Positions 17,424 through 25,968 of a stretch of 64,000 nucleotides of DNA are shown in pieces; position 1 is the stretch's first letter, and each line of letters starts with the position of its first letter. The notes below the pieces were generated by a model. The model had not been told where the DNA came from. It worked only from the letters and a program-made list of their open reading frames with translations, and searched no databases. Made by a program: the position numbers and the translations under genes. The DNA is from Nocardioides luteus (GTDB taxonomy: Bacteria; Actinomycetota; Actinomycetes; Propionibacteriales; Nocardioidaceae): NCBI RefSeq assembly GCF_000960475.2, contig NZ_JZDQ02000007.1, forward strand, positions 1-64,000, read 5' to 3'.

Positions 17424-17667
17424 GACGAGGATCTAAGCACGAGTAAATCGAGCGGATCGGTCGGAGTTCATGTGGCGGTCGCCACAGACGGCCCACGAAT
17501 GTCCAACAGATGCGTGACCTGTCACCCACATCGTCGTTAGCCACTGTGACGGCGGGTAACAGCCGGATGACAGCACCGAAGCAAGTGGTGCGACCTGGTG
17601 CTCAGCCGTTCATGGGGGCTTCCGGTGTACGCGTCCGAGTGTTGACGGGCGCAAACACGCACATCGA

Positions 17668-17693
17668 GGACATAGCCCGTTCGAGCTATGTCC
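17668..17693. promoter_or_regulatory. inverted repeat upstream of TetR gene
   Basis: GGACATAGC (17668-17676) and GCTATGTCC (17685-17693) are perfectly complementary around the 8-base loop CCGTTCGA. It lies about 80 bases before the TetR start and could be a second operator or a leader stem. Confidence 0.5.
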
Positions 17694-17732
17694 AATAGGT
17701 CCTAAGACTCAGATTTTGTAGAGGATAAAGTC

Positions 17733-17753
17733 CTTTCAAGTCTTCCTTGAAAG
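17733..17753. promoter_or_regulatory. putative TetR autoregulatory operator
   Basis: CTTTCAAG (17733-17740) and CTTGAAAG (17746-17753) form a perfect 8-bp inverted repeat with a 5-base spacer, ending 16 bases before the TetR start codon. The position fits repression of its own transcription or initiation. Confidence 0.6.
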
Positions 17754-17769
17754 TCTGGACGGGAGTTAG

Positions 17770-18492
17770 ATGGGCAACATGACAACTAGGCGTTCTCGGC
17801 CCGGCCGCCCTAGGCATGTTCCCGACTCAGGTACGACCTCACCGCGCGACCAGATCCTGGATGCCGCCTCGCGGCTGTTCGTCTCCCAGGGTTTCGCGGC
17901 GACGTCTACCCGCGAGATCGCCGACATGGTCGGCATCCGCCAGGCATCGCTCTACTACCACTTCGCGGGGAAGGACGAGATCCTCGGCGAGCTGCTCCGC
18001 CGGTCGGTCCGTCCGACCACGGACAAGGTGGAGAAGATCCTCAACCGCGTGCCACCCCTCGACTACGAGACCGCGCTCTACCTGCTGGTCCTCGTCGACG
18101 TACGCACCCTCGCCGATGTGCCGCACAACGTCGGCATGCTCTACCAGCTGCCCGACGTGGCCAAGTGCGAGGTCTACGACGAGTTCCGCAACGAGCACGC
18201 CGAGCTGGCCGCCCACTACGCGGACCTGGCCAGCGAGGTCGCCTCGAAGACGGTGCGCTCGACGGTCAGCCGCAAGCAGCTCGGTGACCTGCTCATCCAG
18301 CAGGTCGAAGGCGTGATCAACATGCGCACCGAGGACCCGGCCCGCAAGATCCCGTGCCGCGAGGCGTGGGCCATCGCGGCGGCCTGCCTGCGGATCTGCG
18401 ACGTGCCGCAGGAGAAGATCGACGCGGCCGCACCGATCGCTATCGACCTGCTCCCGCAGTTCATCGACGAGAAGGTCGCCGAGCCGGTCTGA
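17770..18492 (+). CDS. TetR family transcriptional regulator
   Basis: A 240-residue regulator with a basic N-terminus (TTRRSRPGRPRH) and helix-turn-helix at about residues 26-72: ILDAASRLFVSQGFAATS, REIADMVGIRQASLYYHF, AGKDEIL. The helical C-terminal domain has no recognised ligand signature. ATG 17770 is preceded by GGGAG; ATG 17779 is an alternative. The perfect inverted repeat at 17733-17753 is probably its operator. The VOC gene begins 50 bases downstream on the same strand and may be cotranscribed and thus in its regulon. Confidence 0.85.
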   Translation: MGNMTTRRSRPGRPRHVPDSGTTSPRDQILDAASRLFVSQGFAATSTREIADMVGIRQASLYYHFAGKDEILGELLRRSVRPTTDKVEKILNRVPPLDYETALYLLVLVDVRTLADVPHNVGMLYQLPDVAKCEVYDEFRNEHAELAAHYADLASEVASKTVRSTVSRKQLGDLLIQQVEGVINMRTEDPARKIPCREAWAIAAACLRICDVPQEKIDAAAPIAIDLLPQFIDEKVAEPV

Positions 18493-18542
18493 GGCACCGG
18501 AACCCGGTGGACTCGGGTGCGCGCTTAGGTTTCGATGTCGGC

Positions 18543-18959
18543 ATGACCCTCTTCGTCTCCCACACCACCATCGACTGCCATGACGCGTACGCGCTCTCGG
18601 AGTGGTGGAAGGAACTGCTCGGCTACGTCGACGTGGAGGGCGACCCGAACCTCCCCGGCCACGAGGAGTGCATGATCCTCGACCCGGAGACCGGCCACCG
18701 GCTGCTGTTCATCGAGGTGCCCGACGAGGAGCTGCCCGCCAAGCGGATCCACCTCGACCTGCGCCCGCGCACCGGCACCCGCGACGAGGAGGTCGAGCGG
18801 CTGCTCGAGCTCGGTGCGACCCAGATCGCCGACCACCGCGGCAAGTACGGCCCCGGCACCGGCTGGGTGATCTTCGCCGATCCCGAGGGCAACCAGCTCT
18901 GCGTGCTCCGTTCCGAGGCGGAGGTCGCCGCCTGGGAGGCGCAGCGGTCAGAGGCGTAG
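18543..18959 (+). CDS. VOC (glyoxalase/bleomycin resistance-like) protein
   Basis: A 138-residue protein of the vicinal oxygen chelate superfamily: two beta-alpha-beta-beta-beta modules starting SHTTIDCHDAYALSEWWKELLG and ending WVIFADPEGNQLCVLRSE. The family includes glyoxalase-like enzymes, small-molecule binding resistance proteins and isomerases; the metal ligands are not conclusive here (H7, E at the end of module one). It overlaps, convergently, the 3' end of the small gene at 18948-19214 by 12 bases. Substrate unknown. Confidence 0.78.
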   Translation: MTLFVSHTTIDCHDAYALSEWWKELLGYVDVEGDPNLPGHEECMILDPETGHRLLFIEVPDEELPAKRIHLDLRPRTGTRDEEVERLLELGATQIADHRGKYGPGTGWVIFADPEGNQLCVLRSEAEVAAWEAQRSEA

Positions 18960-19214
18960 CACCGCCCCTGGTGCAGGTGGCTCCGTGCTCTGAGGTCGAG
19001 CCGACTCGACGTCGTGGCTGAGGACGGCGCGGTGCAGGGTCCCGTCGGCGGTCGCCCACTCGACCGTCGCGGCGGAGCCGGAGTCGGTGGTCTCGTACGA
19101 GAGGACCGCGGTGGTCAGAGCGGACAGGTCGGCGGAGCCGGTGCCGAGCGGCATCAGCGCCGGCTCCGCGCCGGTCGTCACGGTGAGGGCGAAGGTGTCG
19201 AGGTGGTCGGGCAT
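18948..19214 (-). CDS. small hypothetical protein
   Basis: An 88-residue protein that I do not recognise. It has no signal peptide or cysteines and is rich in Thr, Ala and Ser, with alternating residues that suggest beta-strands (TAVLSYETTDSGSAATVEW). A strong GGAGGAG stands eight bases before ATG 19214, which argues that it is translated. It carries a CGAGCCGACTCG repeat (18997-19008) within its coding sequence, the same motif as the intergenic repeats. It lies 82 bases downstream of the sulfurtransferase gene on the same strand and might be the tail of that operon. Confidence 0.55.
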   Translation of the reverse strand: MPDHLDTFALTVTTGAEPALMPLGTGSADLSALTTAVLSYETTDSGSAATVEWATADGTLHRAVLSHDVESARPQSTEPPAPGAVLRL

Positions 19215-19296
19215 CGGAGCTCCTCCGGGTGTCAGTGGTTCCACCCTTGCCCGACCACTGTGAATCAGCCGTGACCTCCATGCGGAGTTGCTGAGA

Positions 19297-20115
19297 TCAG
19301 CTGGTCGCGACCGGCAGGTCGTGGTTGCTCCACTGGCTCCACGAGCCGGGGAAGAGCGCGGCGTCGTAGCCGGCGATCGCCAGCGCAGCGACCTCGTGCG
19401 CGGCGGTGACACCGGACCCGCAGTAGGCGGCCACGGGGAAGCCGTCCTCGACCCCCAGCGCCGCGAAGCGAGCACGGAGCTCGTCGGCGGGCAGGAAGTG
19501 GCCGTCGGGCGCCAGATTGTCGACGGTGGGGGCGGAGACCGCGCCGGGGATGTGCCCGGCCTTCGGGTCGACGGGCTCGACCTCGCCGCGGTAGCGCTCG
19601 GCGGCGCGGGCGTCGAGCAGGAGACCCTCGTACGCCTCGACCTGCTCGAACGGCAGCACGGGCAGGTGGCCGGGGGTGAGCGTCACGGTGCCGGTCGCGG
19701 GCACGACGTCGTCGGTGGCCAGCGGGTTCCCGGCGGAGGTCCAGGCGCCGAGGGCGCCGTCGAGGAGGCGTACGTCGGCGACGCCCGCCCAGCGCAGCAG
19801 CCACCACGCGCGGGCGGCCGAGGTGTTGCCGACCGCGTCGTAGGCGACCACCGTGTCGCCCTCGGAGATGCCCCAGCGGCGGGCCGCCGCCTGCAGGTCG
19901 GCGAGCTCCGGGAGCGGGTGGCGCCCCTCGGTCGGCTCGCCGTGGCGGGCCAGCTCGGTGTCGAGGTCGACGTAGACGGCGCCGGGGATGTGGCCCTCAA
20001 GGTAGGACTCGTGTCCGGGCGGGCCGCCGAGCTGCCAGCGTACGTCGAGGAGGACCGGGGGCTGGTCGGAGGCGAGCGCGGTCGCGAGCTCGTCGGCGGT
20101 GATGAGTACGTTCAC
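19297..20115 (-). CDS. sseA: 3-mercaptopyruvate-type sulfurtransferase
   Basis: A 272-residue tandem rhodanese protein that moves sulfane sulfur from 3-mercaptopyruvate or thiosulfate to a thiol or cyanide. The inactive N-terminal rhodanese domain spans about 1-130 and the active one 150-272. The active-site loop is CGSGVTAAH with C232; CGSG(T/V)T is typical of mercaptopyruvate enzymes, whereas thiosulfate rhodaneses usually have CRKGVT. It starts 12 bases after the molybdopterin reductase gene ends and is probably the last main gene of the sulfur operon, where it could channel sulfur released from organic donors. Confidence 0.88.
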   Translation of the reverse strand: MNVLITADELATALASDQPPVLLDVRWQLGGPPGHESYLEGHIPGAVYVDLDTELARHGEPTEGRHPLPELADLQAAARRWGISEGDTVVAYDAVGNTSAARAWWLLRWAGVADVRLLDGALGAWTSAGNPLATDDVVPATGTVTLTPGHLPVLPFEQVEAYEGLLLDARAAERYRGEVEPVDPKAGHIPGAVSAPTVDNLAPDGHFLPADELRARFAALGVEDGFPVAAYCGSGVTAAHEVAALAIAGYDAALFPGSWSQWSNHDLPVATS

Positions 20116-20127
20116 AGGTGGAGTCTT

Positions 20128-22419
20128 TCAGGAGAAAGCGGGCGGCTCATAGGCACGCACGGGCGGTGTCGGGCCGTCGTGGCGGGTGACCGAGACCAGG
20201 ACGTGGGCGCCGGTGTTGGACTGGGTCAGCGTCGAGGTCGGCAGGTCGCGGGTGAGCACGTTGACGTTGCCGTTGACGCAGTCGGCGACCTCTGGTGCGC
20301 TGGGGTCGAACCAGGCGCCGGTGTGCATCTGCACGACGCCGGGAAGCAGCGCGTCGGTGATGCGTACGCCGGCGAGCAGGCTGCCCTGGGCGCTGCGGAC
20401 GAGCGCCAGGTCGCCGTCGGCGAGACCCCTGGCGGCGGCGTCGTCGGGGTGGAGGCGGATCGGCTCGCGGCCGGCGACCTTGGTGGCCTGGCTCGCCGCA
20501 CCCATGTCGAGCTGGCTGTGCAGCCGGTGGGAGGGCTGGTTGGCGAGCAGGTGCAGGTCGTACGTCACCGCCGACGGCGACCCCCACCACTGGTCGGGCT
20601 CGCGCCACTGAGCGTGCCCGGCGAGGTCGTCGAGGCCGAAGCCGTCGATGGTCGCCGACCAGAGCTCGATCCGTCCGCTGGGTGTCTGGAGCGGATGAGT
20701 GACGGGGTCGCGGCGGAAGGCTGCGAAGACGGCGTCCTGGTAGCGGTGCTGCGGCAGGTCCACCCCGCCGGCGGCCCAGAACTCGTCGAAGGGTGGCGTG
20801 CCGGCCGGTGTGGACGGCAGCTCGCGCCACTCCTCGTAGAGCTGGCGCAGCCACTGTGCGGAGGTGAGGCCCTCGTCCACGTCGGCACCGAGCCGTCGGC
20901 CCAGCTCGCCGTAGATCCACAGCTCCTCGCGTGCCTCGCCGGGAGGGTCGGTGATCTTCGGCATGGTCCGCAGGCGGCTGTCGCCGGCGCCGGCCGCGAG
21001 ATCGTCGCGCTCGAGCGCCGAGGCGACCGGCAGGACGATGTCGGCGTGCCGGGCGGTCGGGGTCCAGTGGGTCTCGTGGACGACGAAGGTGTCCAGCCGG
21101 GCGAAGGCGCTGCGCAGCCGGCCGAGGTCCTGGTGGTGGTGGAACGGGTTGCCGCCGGCCCAGTAGGCGAGCCGGATCTCGGGGTAGGTGAGGACCTGTC
21201 CGTCGAAGGCGAACTGCTCACCGGGACGGAGCAGCAGGTCGGCGATCCGGGCGCACGGGATCAGGTCGGCCACCGGGTTGGTTCCCTGTGGGAAGGTCGG
21301 CAGCGGCACCGGCGCGACCCCGACCCCGTAGTCGCCCATCGACCCGTAGCCGTGGGTCAACCCACCGCCCGGCAGTCCGATCTGGCCCAGGAACGCCGCG
21401 AGGGTCAGTGCCGCCCAGACCGGCTGCTCCCCACGCTCTCCGCGCTGCAGGGCGTAGGCGACGTTGACGAGGGTGCGTCCCGCGACCATCTCGTGCGCCA
21501 GCCGCCGGATCCGCTCCGCCGGCGTCCGGGAGATCGCTGCCGCCCACTCGGGTGTCTTCGGGATGCCGTCGGACTCGCCCCGGACGTAAGCGCGGACCTT
21601 CTCGGCGCCGACGGTGTGGGTGGCCAGGAACGCGTCGTCGGCGAGGCCGTCGGCGTCGAGCACGTGGATCAGCGCCAGGATCACCGCGGTGTCGGTGCCC
21701 GGCATCACCCCGACCCACTCGGCGTCGAGGCCGTCGTAGGCGTCGTCGCGCTGCGCGGTCAGCGAGACGACGCGCGTGGTGCCGCCGACCCGGGAGGCCG
21801 CGGCGGTGCCGATGTGGCGGTCGTGGCCGCCGGGGACGACCCAGGTGTTGGAGCGCCGCAGCCCGCCGAAGGTCACCAGCAGATCGGTGTGCTCGGCGAT
21901 CTGCGGCCAGGAGACCGGCCGGGAGCGGAACTCGGTCGTCGCGGCCTTCCCGATCAGGTGGGGCAGCAGCACCAGGCTCGCGCCACGGCTGTAGTCGCTC
22001 ACCGAGCGGGTGTAGCCGCCGATCCGGTTGAGGAACCGGTGGAGCTGGCTCTGCGCGTGGTGGAGCCGGCCGGCGCTGCTCCAGCCGTAGGAGCCGCCGT
22101 AGACGGCGCAGTTCCCGAACCCGTCGACGACCCGGCTCAGCTCGCCCGCGAGCAGGTCGAGCGCGGTGTCCCAGCCGACCTCGACGTACGTCTCCTCGGG
22201 GGAGCCGCGGCGCTCGCTGGGTCCCGGTCCGTCGTCGAGCCAGCCACGGCGGACGGCCGGGCGGAGCACGCGGCTGCGGTGGCGGTGACCGGTCACCACG
22301 TTGCCGATCGCGGGGGAGGCGTTGGGGTCGTCGGCGTGCGGCCGGGCCGCGACGAGCTCCCCGCCGGGACCGAGGTCGACCTCGAAGGTGCCCCAGTGGG
22401 CGCTGGAGGAGAGGGTCAT
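20128..22419 (-). CDS. molybdopterin S-/N-oxide reductase (BisC/TorA-like)
   Basis: A 763-residue member of the DMSO reductase family with bis-MGD molybdenum. GGSYGWSSAGRLHHAQ (residues 108-123) holds S115 at the place of the serine that ligates Mo in DMSO/TMAO/biotin sulfoxide reductases, and the N-terminal Fe-S cysteines are missing, as in that subgroup. No Tat signal is present, so it acts in the cytoplasm like BisC. Likely substrates are sulfoxides or N-oxides. It overlaps the ABC ATPase gene by 4 bases (ATGA) and precedes the sulfurtransferase, suggesting that it reduces an imported S-oxide. Confidence 0.87.
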   Translation of the reverse strand: MTLSSSAHWGTFEVDLGPGGELVAARPHADDPNASPAIGNVVTGHRHRSRVLRPAVRRGWLDDGPGPSERRGSPEETYVEVGWDTALDLLAGELSRVVDGFGNCAVYGGSYGWSSAGRLHHAQSQLHRFLNRIGGYTRSVSDYSRGASLVLLPHLIGKAATTEFRSRPVSWPQIAEHTDLLVTFGGLRRSNTWVVPGGHDRHIGTAAASRVGGTTRVVSLTAQRDDAYDGLDAEWVGVMPGTDTAVILALIHVLDADGLADDAFLATHTVGAEKVRAYVRGESDGIPKTPEWAAAISRTPAERIRRLAHEMVAGRTLVNVAYALQRGERGEQPVWAALTLAAFLGQIGLPGGGLTHGYGSMGDYGVGVAPVPLPTFPQGTNPVADLIPCARIADLLLRPGEQFAFDGQVLTYPEIRLAYWAGGNPFHHHQDLGRLRSAFARLDTFVVHETHWTPTARHADIVLPVASALERDDLAAGAGDSRLRTMPKITDPPGEAREELWIYGELGRRLGADVDEGLTSAQWLRQLYEEWRELPSTPAGTPPFDEFWAAGGVDLPQHRYQDAVFAAFRRDPVTHPLQTPSGRIELWSATIDGFGLDDLAGHAQWREPDQWWGSPSAVTYDLHLLANQPSHRLHSQLDMGAASQATKVAGREPIRLHPDDAAARGLADGDLALVRSAQGSLLAGVRITDALLPGVVQMHTGAWFDPSAPEVADCVNGNVNVLTRDLPTSTLTQSNTGAHVLVSVTRHDGPTPPVRAYEPPAFS

Positions 22420-24068
22420 GCGGTCCTCTCGGCGACCCGGTCGGCGTGGCCGGCGAGCTCCTGACCGGGGACCGCCGCGACCAGCTCGCGGGTGTAGTCG
22501 GTGAAGGGCCTGGACAGCACGCGGCCGACCGGGCCCTGCTCGACGATCCGGCCGCGGTTCATCACGGTGACAGTGTGGGCGATCTGCCGCACGATGGCCA
22601 GGTCGTGGGAGACGAAGACATAGGTCAGCCCGAGCTCGGCCTGCAGGCCGAGGAGCACGTCGAGGATGTCGGCCTGGACGCTGACATCGAGCGCCGAGGT
22701 CGGCTCGTCGAGGACGATCACGTCCGGGCGCAGCACCAGCGAACGGGCGATCGCGACGCGCTGCCGCTGCCCGCCGGAGAGGTTCGTCGGGCGACGGTCG
22801 AGCAGCCCCTCGTCCAGACCGACCGCGGTCAGCGCCTCCCGGACCCGCTCGTCCCGCTCCCGCCGCGAGCTGATCCGGTAGCGGTCCAACGGCTCGCGCA
22901 CGATGTGCCGGATCCGCCAGGTGGCGTCCAGCGAGGTGAACGGGTTCTGGTAGACGAGCTGGAGATGGCGGCGTACGTCCCGGAGGTCCGCGTGGGTGCG
23001 GTGACTGATCGTCTCGCCGTCGACCAGCACCTCGCCGGTCGTGGGCTGCTCGAGGCCGAGCAGGAGACGTACGGCGGTGGTCTTGCCCGAGCCGGACTCG
23101 CCGACGAGAGCGTGGGTGGTGCCTGGCGCGACCGTGAAGGACGCGTCCGCGACGGCTCGCAGCTCCTGGCCCTCGACGCTGAACGTCTTGCCGACGTCGC
23201 GGAACTCGATCTTCGGGCTCGCGGGTGCGGGGATCTCGCGGTCGCGCAGGGTGGCGTAGCGGTCGGGGTTCAGGGCCGGTACGTCGCCGTGCAGCTTGCG
23301 GGCATAGTCGGAGGCGGGCGCTGCGAAGACCTGCCGGGTGGGGCCGGCCTCCTGGACGGTGCCGTCCTTGAGCACCACGATCTCCTCGGTGCGGTCGGCG
23401 GCGATCGCCAGGTCGTGGGTGATCAGCAGCAGGCCGATGCCCCGCTCCTCACGCAGCCCGGAGAGCAGGTCGAGGATCCGCTTCTGGATGGTCACGTCGA
23501 GTGCCGAGGTGGGCTCGTCGGCGATGATGAGCCTCGGCTCGGGGATGATGGTCAGCCCGATCAGCACCCGCTGCAGCATCCCGCCCGAGAGCTGGTGCGG
23601 GTAGGAGTCGAAGACCCGGCGCGGGTCGTCGAGGCCGACCCGGGCGAGCGTGTCGAGGACGATCTCACGCCGCTCCGCCCTGCCGCGCTCGCCGTCGAGG
23701 AGCCGGGTGGCCTCGAGCGCCTGGGAGCCGACGGTACGCACCTGGTTGAGCGAGCTGGTCGGGTCCTGGGGGATGAAGCCGAGCTCACGGCCACGCAGCG
23801 GCCGGAAGCGCCGCTCCGGCAGGTCGAGGATCTCCCGGCCGGACAGGCGCACCGACCCGCTGGCCCGGCCGAGGTCGCGAGGGAGCAGCCGCAGCACCGA
23901 GCGGGCGATGGTCGACTTGCCGGACCCGGACTCGCCGATCAGGGCGAGGCTGGAGCCCTCGGCCAGCGCGAAGCTGACGTCGGTCACCACCTGCGTACGT
24001 CCGTAGGAGACCGAGAGCGACTCGGCGGCCAGCAGCGGGGCGGGCAGTGCGTGAGGAGAGTTCGTCAT
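22416..24068 (-). CDS. dual ABC ATPase, peptide/opine transporter type
   Basis: A 550-residue protein with two complete ABC domains in one chain. Walker A motifs are GESGSGKST (about 45-53) and GESGSGKTT (about 325); signatures LSGGMLQR and LSGGQRQR follow, with IADEPTSALD and VLDEPTSALD Walker B motifs. Each half ends in an OppD/F-like extension (LNPDRY and LVAAVPG). It energises the importer formed with the two permeases at 24083 and 24931 and the lipoprotein at 25965. ATG 24068 is chosen as the upstream frame is shadow sequence. It sits 14 bases after the DppC-type permease gene. Confidence 0.9.
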   Translation of the reverse strand: MTNSPHALPAPLLAAESLSVSYGRTQVVTDVSFALAEGSSLALIGESGSGKSTIARSVLRLLPRDLGRASGSVRLSGREILDLPERRFRPLRGRELGFIPQDPTSSLNQVRTVGSQALEATRLLDGERGRAERREIVLDTLARVGLDDPRRVFDSYPHQLSGGMLQRVLIGLTIIPEPRLIIADEPTSALDVTIQKRILDLLSGLREERGIGLLLITHDLAIAADRTEEIVVLKDGTVQEAGPTRQVFAAPASDYARKLHGDVPALNPDRYATLRDREIPAPASPKIEFRDVGKTFSVEGQELRAVADASFTVAPGTTHALVGESGSGKTTAVRLLLGLEQPTTGEVLVDGETISHRTHADLRDVRRHLQLVYQNPFTSLDATWRIRHIVREPLDRYRISSRRERDERVREALTAVGLDEGLLDRRPTNLSGGQRQRVAIARSLVLRPDVIVLDEPTSALDVSVQADILDVLLGLQAELGLTYVFVSHDLAIVRQIAHTVTVMNRGRIVEQGPVGRVLSRPFTDYTRELVAAVPGQELAGHADRVAERTA

Positions 24069-24082
24069 GATGTGCTCCCTGG

Positions 24083-24928
24083 TCAGGCGGGGCGGCGCAG
24101 CCAGCGGCTGATCCGGTTGAGGGCGAGGACCGTGGCGACGATGACCGCGGCAGGGGCGTAGATCATCCACGGGGCGAAGGGGAACTTCTCGCCGTCCGCG
24201 ACGAGGCGGCCCCAGTCCGACGCCGGTGGCGGGTCGCCGTAGCCGAGGAACGCCAGCCCGGCGATCACCAGGATCGCGACGCCGAACTGGAGGACCGCCA
24301 GCGGCACGATCGAGCGGGACGCGTTGGGCAGGATGTGGGTGAGCAGGATCTGCCACCGGGAGCCGCCCTGCAGGTAGGAGGCCTCCACGAACGTCGCCTG
24401 GCGCACCTTGATCACCTCCGCGCGCATCACCCGGGCGAAGACCGCCACCGCGACCACGCCGGTCGCGATCGCGGCGTTGATCGTCCTGAACCCGAGCGCG
24501 GAGACGATGATGACGGCGAAGAGGAACCCGGGGATCGCCAGGAGCACGTCGACGAACCGGGCGAGCACGGTGTCGACCCAGCCCTCCAGGAAGCCGGCCA
24601 GCAGGCCGATCAGGCTGCCGGCGACGACCCCGATGGCGACCGAGACCAGCGCGGAGCTGACCGAGGAGGCCGACCCGTGCACGACCCGGGAGAAGAGGTC
24701 ACGGCCGAGGTCGTCGGTGCCGAACCAGTGGGTGGTGCCGGGACCGAGGAGCTTCTCGGTGGGTGTGCCGGCCGCCGGGTCGTGACCGGTGAACAGCCCC
24801 GGGGCCAGCGACCAGGCCACGATCACGGCCAGCCACAGCAGCGAGACCGCCACGGTCGGTGGGACACGAACCAGCACGCCCGCGCGGGGTGCGTCGAGCG
24901 ACGGCTCGGAGAGGGTTGCGACGGTCAT
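24083..24928 (-). CDS. ABC permease, DppC type
   Basis: A 281-residue inner-membrane protein with about six helices. The N-terminal region has the OppC-like segment LLGPGTTHWFGTDDLGRDLFSR that is typical of DppC/OppC proteins, and the EAA loop lies in VEASYLQGGSRWQILLTHILPN. It pairs with the DppB-type permease, whose gene ends two bases before its start codon. Together they form the channel of an importer whose neighbours are all sulfur enzymes, so the solute is probably an organosulfur compound or a sulfur-containing peptide rather than an ordinary dipeptide (inference). Confidence 0.9.
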   Translation of the reverse strand: MTVATLSEPSLDAPRAGVLVRVPPTVAVSLLWLAVIVAWSLAPGLFTGHDPAAGTPTEKLLGPGTTHWFGTDDLGRDLFSRVVHGSASSVSSALVSVAIGVVAGSLIGLLAGFLEGWVDTVLARFVDVLLAIPGFLFAVIIVSALGFRTINAAIATGVVAVAVFARVMRAEVIKVRQATFVEASYLQGGSRWQILLTHILPNASRSIVPLAVLQFGVAILVIAGLAFLGYGDPPPASDWGRLVADGEKFPFAPWMIYAPAAVIVATVLALNRISRWLRRPA

Positions 24929-24930
24929 CC

Positions 24931-25968
24931 TCAGCCTGCCTTCGGTGTGGAGAGCCCCGAGGGGGCGAACGGACCCGGGACGCGGCCGGGCGCGGGCACG
25001 GTCGCGCGTGCGCGCGTCTCGGTGAGGCGTACGCGCGGGTCGAGCAGCGGGTAGACGAGGTCGGCCACCAGGTTGACCACCACGAAGACGACCGCGGAGA
25101 GCGAGACGACGGCCTGGAGCACCGGGGTGTCCTGGGTGGTCACCGACTGCTGGACGAGGCTGCCGAGCCCGTTGCGGCCGAAGATCTGCTCGGTCAGCAC
25201 CGCCCCGCCGAGCAGCTCGCCGACGATGAGCGCGATGACCGTGACCACCGGCAGCGAGGCCGGCTTGAGCAGGTGCCGCACGAAGAGGCCCGCCTGGGTC
25301 AGACCCCGGGAGCGGGCGACCGTGGCGTACTCCTGGGTGGACTCGTGATCCAGGTTGGCGATGATCACCTCGGCCAGCTGGGCCGAGACCGGGATCGCGA
25401 GCGTGAGCGCGGCGAAGAAGGTGCCCACCGGCGTCTCGGAGTCGATCACCGAGAACAGGTGCAGCTGGAAGGAGAAGAAGATCAGCACCAGCAGCCCGAC
25501 CACGTAGTTGGGCACCGACAGGAACAGCGACGGGAAGGCCCGCAGCAGGTCCCGGCCGGCCCAGCGCGGCAGCGCGTGCGCGCCGTAGCCGACCGCGAAG
25601 GCCAGCACGAGCGCGATCACGAGGGCGGCGCCGGCCAACGAGAACGTCGAGGCCGCGACCTGCCCGATCATCGGCGCGACCGGCAGGTTGGTACGCAGCG
25701 AGACCCCGAGATCACCGGTGAGGAAGCGCGAGAGCGACTCCCACAGCTGCACCGGCACGGGCTGGTCGAGCTTGTAGTAGGAGACGATCTGGTCGACCTG
25801 CTCGGGCGAGAACCCGTTCTCCGGGTTGTTGAGGATGCCGGAGACCGGGTCGCCCGGGAGCACGCTGATCACCACGAAGGTCGCGATGTAGGCCAGCAGG
25901 ACCACCACGACCGCCTGGCCGAGGCGACGCAGCACGAAGCCGGGGTAGGAGCTTCTCATCGCGCTCAC
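24931..25968 (-). CDS. ABC permease, DppB type
   Basis: A 345-residue inner-membrane protein with six helices. The N-terminal RRLGQAVVVVLLAYIATFVVISVLPGDP is the OppB/DppB hallmark, and the EAA loop is VARSRGLTQAGLFVRHLLKP. GTG 25968 overlaps the stop of the solute-binding protein gene by 4 bases. A charged C-terminal tail of about 30 residues extends past the usual end of DppB. Part of the same importer as the neighbouring genes. Confidence 0.9.
   Translation of the reverse strand: MSAMRSSYPGFVLRRLGQAVVVVLLAYIATFVVISVLPGDPVSGILNNPENGFSPEQVDQIVSYYKLDQPVPVQLWESLSRFLTGDLGVSLRTNLPVAPMIGQVAASTFSLAGAALVIALVLAFAVGYGAHALPRWAGRDLLRAFPSLFLSVPNYVVGLLVLIFFSFQLHLFSVIDSETPVGTFFAALTLAIPVSAQLAEVIIANLDHESTQEYATVARSRGLTQAGLFVRHLLKPASLPVVTVIALIVGELLGGAVLTEQIFGRNGLGSLVQQSVTTQDTPVLQAVVSLSAVVFVVVNLVADLVYPLLDPRVRLTETRARATVPAPGRVPGPFAPSGLSTPKAG

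Larger units (their letters stand above)
17424..17769. other. 346-base gene-free region with two inverted repeats
   Basis: This is the longest stretch without a convincing gene. It separates two divergent genes and is less GC-rich than its surroundings. It holds the inverted repeats at 17668-17693 and 17733-17753 described separately. A 62-codon open frame at 17510-17698 has poor codon use and no ribosome-binding site, and I do not accept it. Confidence 0.6.

Noticed and set aside
17510..17698. 62-codon open frame in the gene-free region before the TetR gene
   Set aside because: Poor codon use, no ribosome-binding site, and it runs through an inverted repeat.
19288..22464. A 1058-codon open frame on the plus strand
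   Set aside because: It lies opposite the sulfurtransferase and molybdopterin reductase genes, is made of low-complexity Gly/Val/Arg/Asp-rich sequence and has no recognisable motif. It is an antisense shadow of high-GC coding DNA.
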